DNA of 64,000 nucleotides from Actinotalea endophytica (GTDB taxonomy: Bacteria; Actinomycetota; Actinomycetes; Actinomycetales; Cellulomonadaceae): the NCBI RefSeq assembly GCF_025717005.1, contig NZ_JAOVZU010000007.1:186001-250000 (forward strand), written 5' to 3'. The notes beneath the pieces are model-generated. The model saw only the letters and a program-made list of their open reading frames with translations. It had not been told where the DNA came from and did not search any database. Each line of letters opens with the position of its first letter. Position 1 is the stretch's first letter. Positions 51,829-62,528 of this stretch are shown here, piece after piece. The position numbers and the translations under genes are program-made.

Positions 51829-52535
51829 GTCAGCTCCTCGAGGTCGTTCACCACCACGTCGGCCCCGGACCGGAGCAGGGCCTCGGCACCCACCCCGCGG
51901 TCCACGCCGATCACGAGCCCGAAGCTGCCGGCCCGCCCGGCCGCGACACCGGAGACGGCGTCCTCCACCACCACGGCCCGCGCGGCCGGCACGCCCAGGT
52001 CCTCGGCGGCACGCAGGTAGGTGTCCGGCTTCGGCTTGCCGGGCAGGTGCTCCTCGGCGGCCCGCACCCCGTCGACGATCGAGCCGAACCGGTCCGTCAG
52101 CCGGGCTGCGGCCAGGACGGTGCGGGTGTTCCTCGAGCTCGAGACGACGGCGACCGGGATGCCGCGCTCGGCGAGCAGGTCGAGCAGGTGGATCGAGCCC
52201 GGGTAAGGCTGTACACCGTCGGTCGCCAGGATCCGGTTCACCTCGGCGTCCTTGGAGTTGCCGAGGCCGCAGACGGTCAGGGCGTCCGGCGGGTCGCTCG
52301 GCTCACCCTCGGGTATCTGGACGCCGCGCGAGGCCAGGCACTCCCGCACGCCCTCGTAGCGCGGGCGCCCGTCGACGTGCGCGAAGTAGTCGTCCTCGGT
52401 GTAGGGCGGCGTGACGCCGTGCGCATCGAAGTAGCCGGTGAACAGGGCGTGCCAGGCACGCTTGTGGATCTCGACAGTCGGGGTCAGGACCCCGTCCATG
52501 TCGAACAGCACTGCACCGAACCGGTCCCAGTCCAC
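51825..52535 (-). CDS. pgmB: Beta-phosphoglucomutase (HAD)
   Basis: A 236-residue HAD-fold enzyme that turns beta-glucose 1-phosphate into glucose 6-phosphate. FDMDGVLTPTVEIH has the nucleophile Asp; SSSRNT is motif II; GKPKPDTYL and VVEDAVSGVAAGRAG complete the site. GTG 52535 was used. The stop overlaps the phosphorylase start, the classic pairing. Confidence 0.93.
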   Translation of the reverse strand: MDWDRFGAVLFDMDGVLTPTVEIHKRAWHALFTGYFDAHGVTPPYTEDDYFAHVDGRPRYEGVRECLASRGVQIPEGEPSDPPDALTVCGLGNSKDAEVNRILATDGVQPYPGSIHLLDLLAERGIPVAVVSSSRNTRTVLAAARLTDRFGSIVDGVRAAEEHLPGKPKPDTYLRAAEDLGVPAARAVVVEDAVSGVAAGRAGSFGLVIGVDRGVGAEALLRSGADVVVNDLEELT

Positions 52536-52614
52536 GTGTCGACGCTAGCGCCGGGCACACGGGCTCGCCCAGCGTTGTCACGGCGATTCACCCGCTTCGT
52601 GACCGGACCGTGGC

Positions 52615-55209
52615 TCAGCCGAGCCCGAGCACGAGTCCGCCGGCGTCGGCGTCGGCGTTCACGTCGACCTGGACCGTGGATCCGTCCGGCACCGCACCGG
52701 ACAGCAGCATGGTCGCCAGCCGGTCGCCGATCTCGCGCTGCACCAGCCGGCGCAGCGGGCGGGCGCCGTACGCGACGTCGTAGCCCTCGGCGGCGAGCCA
52801 GTGCTTGGCGTCGTCGGTGACCTCGAGCGTGATCCGCCGATCGGCGAGCCGCCCGGCGAGCATCCGCACCTGGAGCTCGACGATCCGGCTGAGCTCCTCC
52901 GGCGTGAGCGCGTCGAAGAGCACGATCTCGTCGAGGCGGTTCAGGAACTCCGGCTTGAACGCCTGGCGGACCGCGGCCATCACCCGCTCGCGCTTGTCGC
53001 GGCCGGTCAGGGTCGGGTCCACCAGGTGCTGGGAGCCGAGGTTCGAGGTGAGCACCAGGATCACGTTGCGGAAGTCGACGGTGCGCCCCTGGCCGTCGGT
53101 CAGCCGACCGTCGTCGAGGACCTGGAGCAGGATGTCGAAGACCTCGGGGTGGGCCTTCTCGACCTCGTCGAGCAGGATCACCGAGTAGGGCCGGCGGCGC
53201 ACGGCCTCGGTGAGCTGACCGCCCTCCTCGTAGCCGACGTACCCGGGAGGCGCACCGACCAGGCGCGCGACAGAGTGCCGCTCGGAGTACTCCGACATGT
53301 CGATCCGCACCATGGCGCGCTCGTCGTCGAACAGGAAGTCGGCGAGCGCCTTGGCGAGCTCGGTCTTGCCGACGCCCGTGGGACCGAGGAACAGGAACGA
53401 CCCGGTCGGCCGGTCCGGGTCGGACAGGCCGGCCCGCGCGCGGCGCACCGCGTCCGAGACCACCTGCACGGCCTTCGCCTGACCGATCAGCCGGGCACCG
53501 ATGACCTCCTCCATCCGGAGCAGCTTCGCGGTCTCGCCCTCGAGCAGGCGCCCGGTCGGGATACCCGTCCAGGACGAGACCACCTCGGCGATCTCGTCCG
53601 GGCCGACCTTCTCCGAGATCATCGGCGGCTCGGTGGACTCCTCGACGCGCTCCTCGGCCACCTCGGCCTCGGCGATCGCGGACTCGACGGCCGGGATCTC
53701 GCCGTAGAGCAGCTGCGAGGCGGCCGCCAGGTCGCCGTCGCGCTGGAACCGGTCCGCGGCGATCCGCAGCTCGTCCAGGCGCGCGCGCAGCTCGCCGAGC
53801 CGGTTGTGCCCGGCCTTCTCCGACTCCCAGCGCACGGTGAGGCCGGCGAGCTCCTCGCGGCGGTCGGCCAGCTCGGCGCGCAGCCGCTCGAGGCGGTCGC
53901 GGGACGCGTCGTCGTCCGCCTCGGCGAGGTAGGCCTCCTCCATCTCGAGCCGGGTCACGGCGCGCTGCAGCGCGTCGATCTCGATCGGCGAGGAGTCCAT
54001 CTCCATGCGCAGCCGGGAGGCCGCCTCGTCGACCAGGTCGATCGCCTTGTCGGGCAGCTGGCGGCCGGTGATGTACCGGTCGGACAGGGTCGCCGCGGCG
54101 ACCAGGGCCGCGTCCGAGATGGTGACCTGGTGGTGGGCCTCGTACTTGGGCGCGATGCCGCGCAGGATGGCGACGGTGTCCTCCACGGACGGCTCGCCGA
54201 CGAAGACCTGCTGGAACCTGCGCTCGAGCGCGGGGTCCTTCTCGATCCGCTCGCGGAACTCGTCCAGGGTGGTGGCACCCACCAGGCGCAGCTCACCGCG
54301 GGCGAGCATGGGCTTGAGCATGTTCCCCGCGTCCATGCTGCCCTCCGCGGCGCCCGCGCCGACCACGGTGTGCAGCTCGTCGATGAAGGTGACGACCTGG
54401 CCGTCGGAGTCCTTGATCTCGTTGAGCACGGCCTTGAGCCGCTCCTCGAACTCGCCGCGGTACTTCGCGCCGGCGACCATCGACGCCAGGTCGAGCGCGA
54501 TCAGCCGCTTGTCGCGCAACGACTCGGGCACGTCGCCGTTGACGATCCGCTGGGCCAGGCCCTCGACGACGGCGGTCTTGCCGACACCGGGCTCGCCGAT
54601 CAGCACGGGGTTGTTCTTGGTCCGCCGGGACAGCACCTGGATCACGCGCCGGATCTCGGCGTCGCGACCGATCACCGGGTCCAGGCGCCCCTCCCGGGCG
54701 GCGGCGGTGAGGTCGACGCCGTACTGCTCGAGCGCCTTGTAGGTGCCCTCCGGGTCGGGGGACGTGACCCTCGCCGAGCCGCGGACGCCGGGCAGCGCAC
54801 CGGCGAGCGCGTCGCGGGTCGCGCCGGCGGCCTTGAGCGCCTGCCCCGCGGACGAGTCGCCCGCGGCGATCCCCATCAGCAGGTGCTCGGCCGAGACGTA
54901 CTGGTCGCCCAGCGCCTGGGCCTCGGACCCGGCCGCGCTCAACGCCACGCTGAGCGCACGCGAGACGCTCGGCTGGGCGGTCTGACCCGACGCGCTGGGC
55001 AGCGTGGCGCGCGCGGCGGCCAGCCGCTCGGCCAGCGAAGCGCGGTCGACACCGACCGCGTCGAGCAGCGCGCCCGCCACACCGCCCGGCTGGGCGAGCA
55101 GGGCCTCGAGCACGTGCACCGGCTCGAGCTGGGGGTTGCCGGCCGCGGTCGCGGCCTGCAGCGCCGCGGCGAGCGCCTCGGTCGACTTGGTCGTGAACTG
55201 CGGGTCCAT
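52615..55209 (-). CDS. clpB: ClpB disaggregase
   Basis: An 864-residue AAA+ chaperone that rescues aggregated proteins with DnaK. N-domain repeats (1-145), first ATPase with [13 protein letters not shown] near residue 206, the coiled-coil middle domain (about 400-520), second ATPase with [13 protein letters not shown] near residue 610, and the C-terminal sensor region. The starting [17 protein letters not shown] is typical. AGGAGG precedes the ATG. A HAIR-like palindrome upstream suggests HspR control. Confidence 0.96.
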   Translation of the reverse strand: MDPQFTTKSTEALAAALQAATAAGNPQLEPVHVLEALLAQPGGVAGALLDAVGVDRASLAERLAAARATLPSASGQTAQPSVSRALSVALSAAGSEAQALGDQYVSAEHLLMGIAAGDSSAGQALKAAGATRDALAGALPGVRGSARVTSPDPEGTYKALEQYGVDLTAAAREGRLDPVIGRDAEIRRVIQVLSRRTKNNPVLIGEPGVGKTAVVEGLAQRIVNGDVPESLRDKRLIALDLASMVAGAKYRGEFEERLKAVLNEIKDSDGQVVTFIDELHTVVGAGAAEGSMDAGNMLKPMLARGELRLVGATTLDEFRERIEKDPALERRFQQVFVGEPSVEDTVAILRGIAPKYEAHHQVTISDAALVAAATLSDRYITGRQLPDKAIDLVDEAASRLRMEMDSSPIEIDALQRAVTRLEMEEAYLAEADDDASRDRLERLRAELADRREELAGLTVRWESEKAGHNRLGELRARLDELRIAADRFQRDGDLAAASQLLYGEIPAVESAIAEAEVAEERVEESTEPPMISEKVGPDEIAEVVSSWTGIPTGRLLEGETAKLLRMEEVIGARLIGQAKAVQVVSDAVRRARAGLSDPDRPTGSFLFLGPTGVGKTELAKALADFLFDDERAMVRIDMSEYSERHSVARLVGAPPGYVGYEEGGQLTEAVRRRPYSVILLDEVEKAHPEVFDILLQVLDDGRLTDGQGRTVDFRNVILVLTSNLGSQHLVDPTLTGRDKRERVMAAVRQAFKPEFLNRLDEIVLFDALTPEELSRIVELQVRMLAGRLADRRITLEVTDDAKHWLAAEGYDVAYGARPLRRLVQREIGDRLATMLLSGAVPDGSTVQVDVNADADAGGLVLGLG

Positions 55210-55260
55210 GTGGTCCGTGCCTCCTGGTGGGGTACGACTCTCTTCTGCCGAAACCAACTC

Positions 55261-55295
55261 ACGCAGAGTTGAGTCTATTCCGCTCAACTCTGCGT
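55261..55295. promoter_or_regulatory. HspR (HAIR-like) operator upstream of clpB
   Basis: ACGCAGAGTTGAG (55261-55273) and its perfect complement (55283-55295) flank a nine-base centre. The core GTTGAGT-N7-GCTCAAC is close to the HAIR consensus CTTGAGT-N7-ACTCAAG bound by HspR. It lies 52 bases upstream of the clpB ATG, in the divergent gap shared with the LppM-like gene. Confidence 0.7.
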
Positions 55296-55391
55296 CTTCC
55301 AGGTGAACGCGGATGCTCGCAGATGCGAGGATTCACCATCCCGATCATCAAAGGGCTCCCGGCGCCGCCGCCGGGTCGGCAGGATGTCTGC

Positions 55392-56591
55392 ATGACCGTC
55401 ACCGACACCACCGGCACCGCGCGCCGGTCGATCGCCCGGCGCCGCGTCGTCGCGATCGGCGTGGCTGCGGCCAGCGTCCTCGCGCTGAGCGGGTGCATGA
55501 AGACCCAGTACGACATCGCGCTCAACCCGGACGACACCGCGTCGCTGTCCGTCGTCCTGGCGATCTCCGACGAGTTCGCCGAGTCCATGGACACCGACCC
55601 GCAGGACATGTTCGACGAGTACGACCTCGGTTCCGACGCACCGGAGGGTGCCAGCTCCGAGCCGTACGCCGAGGACGGCTACACGGGCATGCGGTACACC
55701 GTCGAGAACGCGCCGCTGTCGGCCGTCTCGAACGAGGAGCTCACCATCGAGCGGGACGGCGACGAGTTCGTCGTGTCCGGCTCGGTGGACCTCACCGACG
55801 AAGAGGGCATGGACACCACGGACACGTCCGACCCGATGACCCAGATGTTCCTCGACACGTTCGTCATGGAGTACTCGGTCACGTTCCCCGGAGCGGTCAG
55901 CGACCACAACGGCACGCTCGACGGCACCACCGTGACCTGGACCCCGCCGTATGGCGAGGTCACCGAGCTCAGCGCGCGCGGCTCGGCGATCGCCGGCGGC
56001 GAGGCGTCGCCGACCGAGGAGGCCACCGCGGAGCCGACCGACGAGGTCACCGCAGAGCCCGCCGAGGAGGTCACCGCAGAGCCGATCGACGCCGGGGACG
56101 ACGCGACGTCCTCGGGCTCCGGCTTCCCGTGGTGGATCCTCATCGTCGCCGCCGTGGTGCTCGCCGCCGCGGTGACCGGGATCGTCCTGCTCGCCCGCCG
56201 CGGCGGGAGCGGGACCGCTGGCCCGACCACGTCGCTCCCGCCGGCCGGTGCCGCACCGGAGGGCCAGTGGCAGGCCGCACCCGCGCCGGGCTACGCACCC
56301 CCGCCCCCGCCGCCCGGGGCACAGCCGATGGCGCCGCCACCTCCGCCGGTGGCCGAGCAGCCGACCGCCGTGCTCCCGACGCCGGTGGCCGAGCAGCCGA
56401 CGATCGAGGTCCCGACCTCGGGCGCGGAGCAGCCGACCGCCGAGGTCCCGGCACCCCCGCCCCCGCCGCCCGCACAGCCGCCGGCCGCAGAACCGACGGC
56501 CGCAGAACCGACGGCTCCGCCCGCCCCGGCGGCCCCGGAGACCCCGGAGACCCCGCCGCCGGCCGATCCGGAGGAGCCGCCGCGGCCATGA
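55392..56591 (+). CDS. LppM-like lipoprotein with Pro-rich cytoplasmic tail
   Basis: A 399-residue protein. The signal ends in the lipobox LSGC near residue 37. Residues 38-200 form the LppM-like outside domain (MKTQYDIALNPDDTASLSVVLAIS). A Glu/Thr/Ala repeat follows (TAEPTDEV). A second hydrophobic helix (WWILIVAAVVLAAAVTGIVLLA) is then followed by a Pro-rich tail. LppM in mycobacteria affects phagosome traffic. ATG 55392 was chosen. The stop overlaps the UspA ATG. Confidence 0.82.
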   Translation: MTVTDTTGTARRSIARRRVVAIGVAAASVLALSGCMKTQYDIALNPDDTASLSVVLAISDEFAESMDTDPQDMFDEYDLGSDAPEGASSEPYAEDGYTGMRYTVENAPLSAVSNEELTIERDGDEFVVSGSVDLTDEEGMDTTDTSDPMTQMFLDTFVMEYSVTFPGAVSDHNGTLDGTTVTWTPPYGEVTELSARGSAIAGGEASPTEEATAEPTDEVTAEPAEEVTAEPIDAGDDATSSGSGFPWWILIVAAVVLAAAVTGIVLLARRGGSGTAGPTTSLPPAGAAPEGQWQAAPAPGYAPPPPPPGAQPMAPPPPPVAEQPTAVLPTPVAEQPTIEVPTSGAEQPTAEVPAPPPPPPAQPPAAEPTAAEPTAPPAPAAPETPETPPPADPEEPPRP

Positions 56592-56983
56592 TCATCATCG
56601 TGGGCTACACGCCCACCCCGCAGGGTGAGGCGGCTCTCGACCACGGCATCGCCGAGGCGCGCCACCACGGCGACGACCTGCTGGTCGTGAACGTCTCGGC
56701 CAGCAGCGACCCGCACGACGACACGTTCGCCACGGACACCGAGCTGGTGGACCTCGAGCATCGCCTCTCCGCCGAGGGCGTCGGGTTCCAGGTCCGCCAG
56801 CTGGTGCGCGGGCACGACGCTGCCGAGGAGATCCTCGCGCTCGAGAAGGACCAGCACGTCCGCGGGATCGTGATCGGCGTGCGGCGGCGCACACCCGTCG
56901 GCAAGCTGCTGCTCGGTTCGACGTCGCAGCGCATCCTGCTCGACGCGGACAGCCCGGTGATCGCGGTCAAGGCGGAGCACTGA
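56588..56983 (+). CDS. Universal stress protein (UspA)
   Basis: A 131-residue single Usp domain. IVGYTPTPQGEAALDHGIAEA opens, and GIVIGVRRRTPVGKLLLGSTSQRILLDADSPVIAVK carries the ATP-binding loop G-2x-G-9x-G(S/T). ATG overlaps the LppM-like stop (ATGA), so the two are co-translated. It probably binds ATP or AMP. Confidence 0.92.
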   Translation: MIIIVGYTPTPQGEAALDHGIAEARHHGDDLLVVNVSASSDPHDDTFATDTELVDLEHRLSAEGVGFQVRQLVRGHDAAEEILALEKDQHVRGIVIGVRRRTPVGKLLLGSTSQRILLDADSPVIAVKAEH

Positions 56984-56984
56984 C

Positions 56985-57944
56985 GTGTGGCGGACCGACG
57001 TCCTCGGTCCCGGCTGGCAGGCACGGGACCTGCCGCTGCGGCCGGACGCGTACGGTGAGGCGCTCGCGACTCTGGTCCGTCCCGAGCCGGACGGAACGGC
57101 CCGCCGCGGGGCCGCGCTGTACGTGCACGGCTTCGTCGACTACTTCTTCCACCCGCACCTCGCCGACCTGTGGCACGGCCTCGGCCGCGAGCTGTACGCG
57201 ATCGACCTGCGGGGCTACGGGCGGTCGATCCGACCGGGTCGTCCGCCGAACGTGGTGGCCGACATCTCCGTGCACGCCGAAGAGCTCGACGCCGCCGTAC
57301 GCGTGCTGCGCGAGGAGCTCGGGCACGACGAGATCGTGGTCATGGGCCACTCCACGGGCGGCCTGATCGCCGCACTGTGGGCGCACGCCCGCGCCGCCCG
57401 GCCCGCCGGGCCGGCCCTGGACGCTCTCGTGCTGAACAGCCCATGGCTCGACCTCAACCGCGGCTGGTTCGACCGGACCGTCACCACGAGGGCGCTCGCG
57501 CCGCTGGCCCGGGTGGCCCCGGACCTCGAGGTCGGGCAGCTGGCACCGCACTACGGCGGGTGGCTGCACGACCCGGCCGGCGGCGGGTGGACCTACGACC
57601 TCGCCTGGAAGCCCGACGAGGGCTTCGGCGTGCGGGCCCGCTGGATGCGCTCGGTCCGCCGGGCGCAGAAGGCGGTCGCGCGGGGGCTGACGATCGACGT
57701 GCCGGTACTGGTCCTCACGTCGGACGCGTCCGGCCCGGCCGACCGGTGGCACGACGCGCTCGACCGCACCGACTCGGTGCTCTCGGTCGAGCAGACCCGG
57801 CGGCTCGCACCGCGGCTGGGCCACGACGTCACCCTGGTCACCGTGCCCGGCGGGGTGCACGACCTCGCGCTGTCCCCCGAGCCGGCCCGCACCGCCTACC
57901 TCGACGCCGTGGCGAGCTGGGTGGCCGAGCGGCTCGACGCGTGA
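56985..57944 (+). CDS. Alpha/beta hydrolase (lysophospholipase-like)
   Basis: A 319-residue cytosolic hydrolase. The nucleophile is in VMGHSTGG, the oxyanion loop in VHGFVDYFF, and the triad Asp and His in LTSDASGPADRW and VPGGVHDLALS. It resembles the S33/hydrolase_4 (monoacylglycerol lipase) group. The substrate is unknown. GTG 56985 was used, one base past the Usp stop. Its own stop overlaps the next GTG. Confidence 0.85.
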   Translation: MWRTDVLGPGWQARDLPLRPDAYGEALATLVRPEPDGTARRGAALYVHGFVDYFFHPHLADLWHGLGRELYAIDLRGYGRSIRPGRPPNVVADISVHAEELDAAVRVLREELGHDEIVVMGHSTGGLIAALWAHARAARPAGPALDALVLNSPWLDLNRGWFDRTVTTRALAPLARVAPDLEVGQLAPHYGGWLHDPAGGGWTYDLAWKPDEGFGVRARWMRSVRRAQKAVARGLTIDVPVLVLTSDASGPADRWHDALDRTDSVLSVEQTRRLAPRLGHDVTLVTVPGGVHDLALSPEPARTAYLDAVASWVAERLDA

Positions 57945-58708
57945 ACGACGTCGGCGCACGGTTCAGCCACGTGCGCGGCGAGCGCGGCGGCCCGGTGCGC
58001 ACGTTCCACCCGCGCCGCAGCCCGCTCGGACCGGAACGGACCCGCGCGCTCGAGGAGCTGTGGCCGCGGTTCGGCTTCTCGGTGCACGACGAGGCGCTGG
58101 GCACCGGGCCGGTGGACGCCGCCGGTCACCTCGACACGACCGCCCTCTTCGGCCGCACCGCGCCGGTGGTGCTGGAGATCGGGTCGGGCATGGGTGAGGC
58201 GACGGTCGCGATGGCGGCTGCCGACCCGGACCGGGACTACCTCGCGGTCGAGGCCCACCTGCCGGGAGTGGCGAACCTGCTCGGCCTGATCGAGCGCACC
58301 GGCCTCAGCACGGTCCGGGTGGCGTACGGCGACGCGCTGGACCTCGTGGCCCGCATCGCGCCGGACGGTCTCGACGCGGTGCACGTGTTCTTCCCGGACC
58401 CGTGGCCCAAGGCGCGTCACCACAAGCGGCGGATCATCGCTCCGGACCGCGTGGCCCTGATCCGGTCCCGCCTGCGGCCCGGCGGTGTGCTGCACTGCGC
58501 GACCGACTGGGAGCCGTACGCCGAGGTGATGCTCGAGGTCCTGGCTGCCGACCCGGAGCTGGTGCACGACGGCCCGATGCCGCGCCCGCCGCACCGGCCG
58601 GTCACCGCGTTCGAGCGCCGCGGGATCGAGGCAGGCCACCACGTCACCGACGTCGTCGCGACCCGGGTGAGCACGACCGGCCGCCATTCCGGTGACGAGG
58701 CCGGGTGA
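57941..58708 (+). CDS. trmB: tRNA (guanine-N7-)-methyltransferase
   Basis: A 255-residue SAM-dependent enzyme that makes m7G46 in tRNA. VVLEIGSGMGEATVAMA is the SAM loop and VHVFFPDPWPKARHHKRRI is the TrmB signature; the Asp and Pro residues line the site. The N-terminal 60 residues include a Pro/Arg-rich segment. GTGA overlap with the hydrolase indicates coupling. The function is well supported. Confidence 0.95.
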   Translation: MNDVGARFSHVRGERGGPVRTFHPRRSPLGPERTRALEELWPRFGFSVHDEALGTGPVDAAGHLDTTALFGRTAPVVLEIGSGMGEATVAMAAADPDRDYLAVEAHLPGVANLLGLIERTGLSTVRVAYGDALDLVARIAPDGLDAVHVFFPDPWPKARHHKRRIIAPDRVALIRSRLRPGGVLHCATDWEPYAEVMLEVLAADPELVHDGPMPRPPHRPVTAFERRGIEAGHHVTDVVATRVSTTGRHSGDEAG

Positions 58709-58760
58709 AAACCGGGTTGCACCGGAGCGCACGCGGACAATCCGGACATACCGTCGCTCC

Positions 58761-59231
58761 ATGGAGCACATCGACATGTCCCCCCAGGCCGTGGCCGAGG
58801 CAATCGAGCGGTCCCGGATCGAGCTCCTCAACCAGGGTCCCTGGTCGGAGCTCCGCGAGTCGGAGCGCACCGTCCGCCTGGACGTGCTGATGCGCGCGAT
58901 GGCGGCCGGCGGTGTCACCGCAGGTCTCGCCCAGCTGCGCGCCCGCGCCGATGCGGTCGACGATCTCAGCGCGCGGCTCGCCGAGCTCCGCGAGACGTCC
59001 GCACGGGAGCGGATCGAGCACGAGCAGCGGGTCGCCACGCTGAACGACCGGGTCGCCGAGCTGCGGCGCAAGGTCGAGCAGGCCGAGGCTCAGCGGGCGG
59101 CGGCGCAGGAGTACATCGACGAGCTGGAGACGGTGATGAAGGGCGCCGAGCGCGCGCCGGTGTCGCCCGACGCGGACGGCACTGCACCGCGTGGCCTGCT
59201 CGGCCGGATGCGCACCGGCGCGAAGCGCTGA
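58761..59231 (+). CDS. Coiled-coil protein of unknown function
   Basis: A 156-residue hydrophilic protein. Residues 60-130 show heptad-like spacing (LRARADAVDDLSARLAELRETSARERIEHEQRVATLNDRVAELRRKVEQAEAQ), giving a long coiled coil. There is no signal peptide or known motif. ATG 58761 was preferred over a GTG-type extension. It ends one base before the convergent Septum_form gene stop. A scaffolding role is a guess. Confidence 0.7.
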   Translation: MEHIDMSPQAVAEAIERSRIELLNQGPWSELRESERTVRLDVLMRAMAAGGVTAGLAQLRARADAVDDLSARLAELRETSARERIEHEQRVATLNDRVAELRRKVEQAEAQRAAAQEYIDELETVMKGAERAPVSPDADGTAPRGLLGRMRTGAKR

Positions 59232-59720
59232 TCAGCGTCCGGCGTCGCGCAGGGTGCTGGTGACCCCGTCGATGTCGGACGCGATGCACAGGACCTCACG
59301 GTCGCCGAGGTCGTTCCAGCCGTCCTCGACGGGGTACATCGGGAACATGTCGATCACCGACTCCTCGTAGGTCACGCCCACGAAGCTCGCGAACTCCTCC
59401 TCGCAGTACGTCCACGCCTGCTCGCTCACGACGTCCTCGCCCGGGTACTCCTCGCCGGTCAGCTGCGTGCTCGCGTACACCTCGGCGTCGTGCTCCTCGC
59501 CGCACGGCACGAACGGGATCTCCTCGACGTACTCGGTGAGGCCGGTCGAGTCGAAGCAGTCGCCGACCTCGAGCGAGAACGCACCCTCGGTCGACGCCTC
59601 GGTCACCTGGCCGCTCTCGTCCCGCTGCGGCTCGTCGGAGAACAGCCCGCTGACGGCGGAGCAACCGCCGAGGCTGACCGCACCGAGCACGAGCGCAGCG
59701 GACAGGACGGTGTGACGCAT
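59232..59720 (-). CDS. Septum_form domain lipoprotein
   Basis: A 162-residue lipoprotein. The lipobox is LGGC near residue 20. The outside domain has VGDCFDSTG, VPCGEEHDAEVYAS and CEEEFASFVGV, like the Septum_form pattern in the 47098 gene, without the repeat tail. The two may share a fold. It abuts the coiled-coil gene stop, with no bases between. Confidence 0.82.
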   Translation of the reverse strand: MRHTVLSAALVLGAVSLGGCSAVSGLFSDEPQRDESGQVTEASTEGAFSLEVGDCFDSTGLTEYVEEIPFVPCGEEHDAEVYASTQLTGEEYPGEDVVSEQAWTYCEEEFASFVGVTYEESVIDMFPMYPVEDGWNDLGDREVLCIASDIDGVTSTLRDAGR

Positions 59721-59823
59721 GGATTCCCCCAGGTGGCCGGCGGCGACGCCGCGACGAGCGCACCCGCGGACTCCGGGTGCGCAGTCGAACCTAGCGGGCC
59801 GGCACCCGCTCGTGCTGGGACGG

Positions 59824-60225
59824 TCAGGCCTCGACGACCTCGCCGTCCACGACCTTGACCGCGACCGACGGCAGCGGCGTGATCGCCGGCCCGCGAAGGA
59901 CGTCGCCGGTGGCGGCGTCGAAGGCCGACCCGTGGCACGGACAGTCCAGCTCGTCGCCGTTGGCCTGCACCTGGCAGCCGGCGTGCGTGCAGATCGCGCT
60001 GAACGCCACGACGGTGCCCTCGGTGGGCTGGGCGACCATGATCGCGTCGCCGGCCGCCGTGGTCGCGGGAGCCGCGCCGCCGACCGGCACGTCGGACAGT
60101 GCGAGGAGCGCGCTGCCCGGTGACGCCGGGCTGCCGACGGTGGGCTGCTTCGGCGCGCAGGCGGCGACGACGCCGGCCGCGCCCACGGCAGCGGTCCCGA
60201 CCAGGAAGTGTCGACGGTTGATCAT
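59824..60225 (-). CDS. Rieske [2Fe-2S] lipoprotein
   Basis: A 133-residue protein with a twin-arginine signal (NRRHFLVG) and lipobox VAAC, so it is folded in the cytosol, then exported and anchored. The cluster is bound by CTHAGC and CPCHGS, the two Rieske boxes. The domain is small, with no partner oxidase nearby; the electron partner is unknown. Confidence 0.9.
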   Translation of the reverse strand: MINRRHFLVGTAAVGAAGVVAACAPKQPTVGSPASPGSALLALSDVPVGGAAPATTAAGDAIMVAQPTEGTVVAFSAICTHAGCQVQANGDELDCPCHGSAFDAATGDVLRGPAITPLPSVAVKVVDGEVVEA

Positions 60226-60308
60226 CCAGTCTCCTCGGTGCTCGCGGAGCGAGGGGGTCGGGACCCATCGTGCCCGCTCGGGCCGCGAACGTCCCGCGCA
60301 GCGGCGGC

Positions 60309-60755
60309 TCAGACCCCGCCGACCGCCTCCGCGGCCATCAGCGACTCCGACTCGGCGTCGGTGAACAGCCGCGAGCGGATCAGGAACCGCTTGCCCTCGG
60401 GCGCCTCGAGCGAGAAGCCCGCGCCGCGACCGTCGACCACGTCGATGGTCAGGTGGGTGTGCTTCCAGTACTCGAACTGCGCACGACTCATCCAGACCGG
60501 CACCGCCTGGTCCGCGTCGACCGAGCCCGGCTCGGCCGGGACGCGCAGGTCACCGAGGTGCACGTCCGCGTCGCCGACCAGGAAGTCGCCGTCCGGGTAG
60601 CACATCGGCGAGGAGCCGTCGCAGCACCCGCCGGACTGGTGCACCATCAGTGGCCCGTGCCGACGGGCGAGGGCTCGCAGCAGCGCCGCGGCCTCCGAGG
60701 TGACCGCGACGCGGTCCACGCCGGCTCGCCTCGCCACGGCAGAAGGCTGATCCAT
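60309..60755 (-). CDS. DUF779 protein, partner of aldehyde dehydrogenase
   Basis: A 148-residue protein. HQSGGCCDGSSPMC is the hallmark Cys-rich motif of DUF779, which likely binds a metal or cluster, followed by YPDGDFLVGDADVHLG. DUF779 genes nearly always lie next to an ExaC-type aldehyde dehydrogenase, as here. GAGGAGGAACG precedes ATG. A 13-bp hairpin separates it from the dehydrogenase. Confidence 0.9.
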   Translation of the reverse strand: MDQPSAVARRAGVDRVAVTSEAAALLRALARRHGPLMVHQSGGCCDGSSPMCYPDGDFLVGDADVHLGDLRVPAEPGSVDADQAVPVWMSRAQFEYWKHTHLTIDVVDGRGAGFSLEAPEGKRFLIRSRLFTDAESESLMAAEAVGGV

Positions 60756-60777
60756 CGTTCCTCCTCCTCGCGGCGCA

Positions 60778-60823
60778 CGGCCGGCCGGGTGAGCACCCTC
60801 GGGCACCACGACCCGGCCGGCCG
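60778..60823. terminator. Hairpin between dehydrogenase and DUF779 genes
   Basis: CGGCCGGCCGGGT (60778-60790) pairs perfectly with ACCCGGCCGGCCG (60811-60823) around a 20-base loop. Sitting inside the operon, it could reduce read-through or protect the upstream mRNA. Confidence 0.6.
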
Positions 60824-60837
60824 CCGCCGCGTGCCGA

Positions 60838-62361
<1,524 letters not shown>

Positions 62362-62489
62362 GGCTGAACCTCCGTAGCCGGTGGGACGTGGCCGCAGGCC
62401 CGCCCCGCGCCGCCTCGTCGCGACGCGCGGGCACGGTAGGTCGCGCGGGGTTGCAGGACCGTTGCACGCCCGCCGGACCGGCCGCGGGG

Positions 62490-62512
62490 CTCGGCGCCGT
62501 CGCGGCGCCGAG
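62490..62512. terminator. Hairpin downstream of the GAF regulator
   Basis: CTCGGCGCCG (62490-62499), loop TCG and CGGCGCCGAG (62503-62512): a perfect 10-bp stem, 17 bases past the stop of the regulator. It could end its transcript before the dehydrogenase. The remaining gap 62362-62489 holds a GTTGCA direct repeat (62450 and 62461) but no clear promoter. Confidence 0.75.
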
Positions 62513-62528
62513 GGCGGGGCGCGCGGCG

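Noticed and set aside
48820-52020. A 1066-codon open frame on the plus strand
   Set aside because: It runs through the 16-bp repeat and antisense to the family 65 phosphorylase and has Arg/His/Val-rich sequence with no domain. It is a shadow of the real minus-strand gene.
52801-55272. An 823-codon plus-strand frame opposite clpB
   Set aside because: It is antisense to clpB with Arg/Val/Gly-rich shadow composition typical of high-GC DNA.
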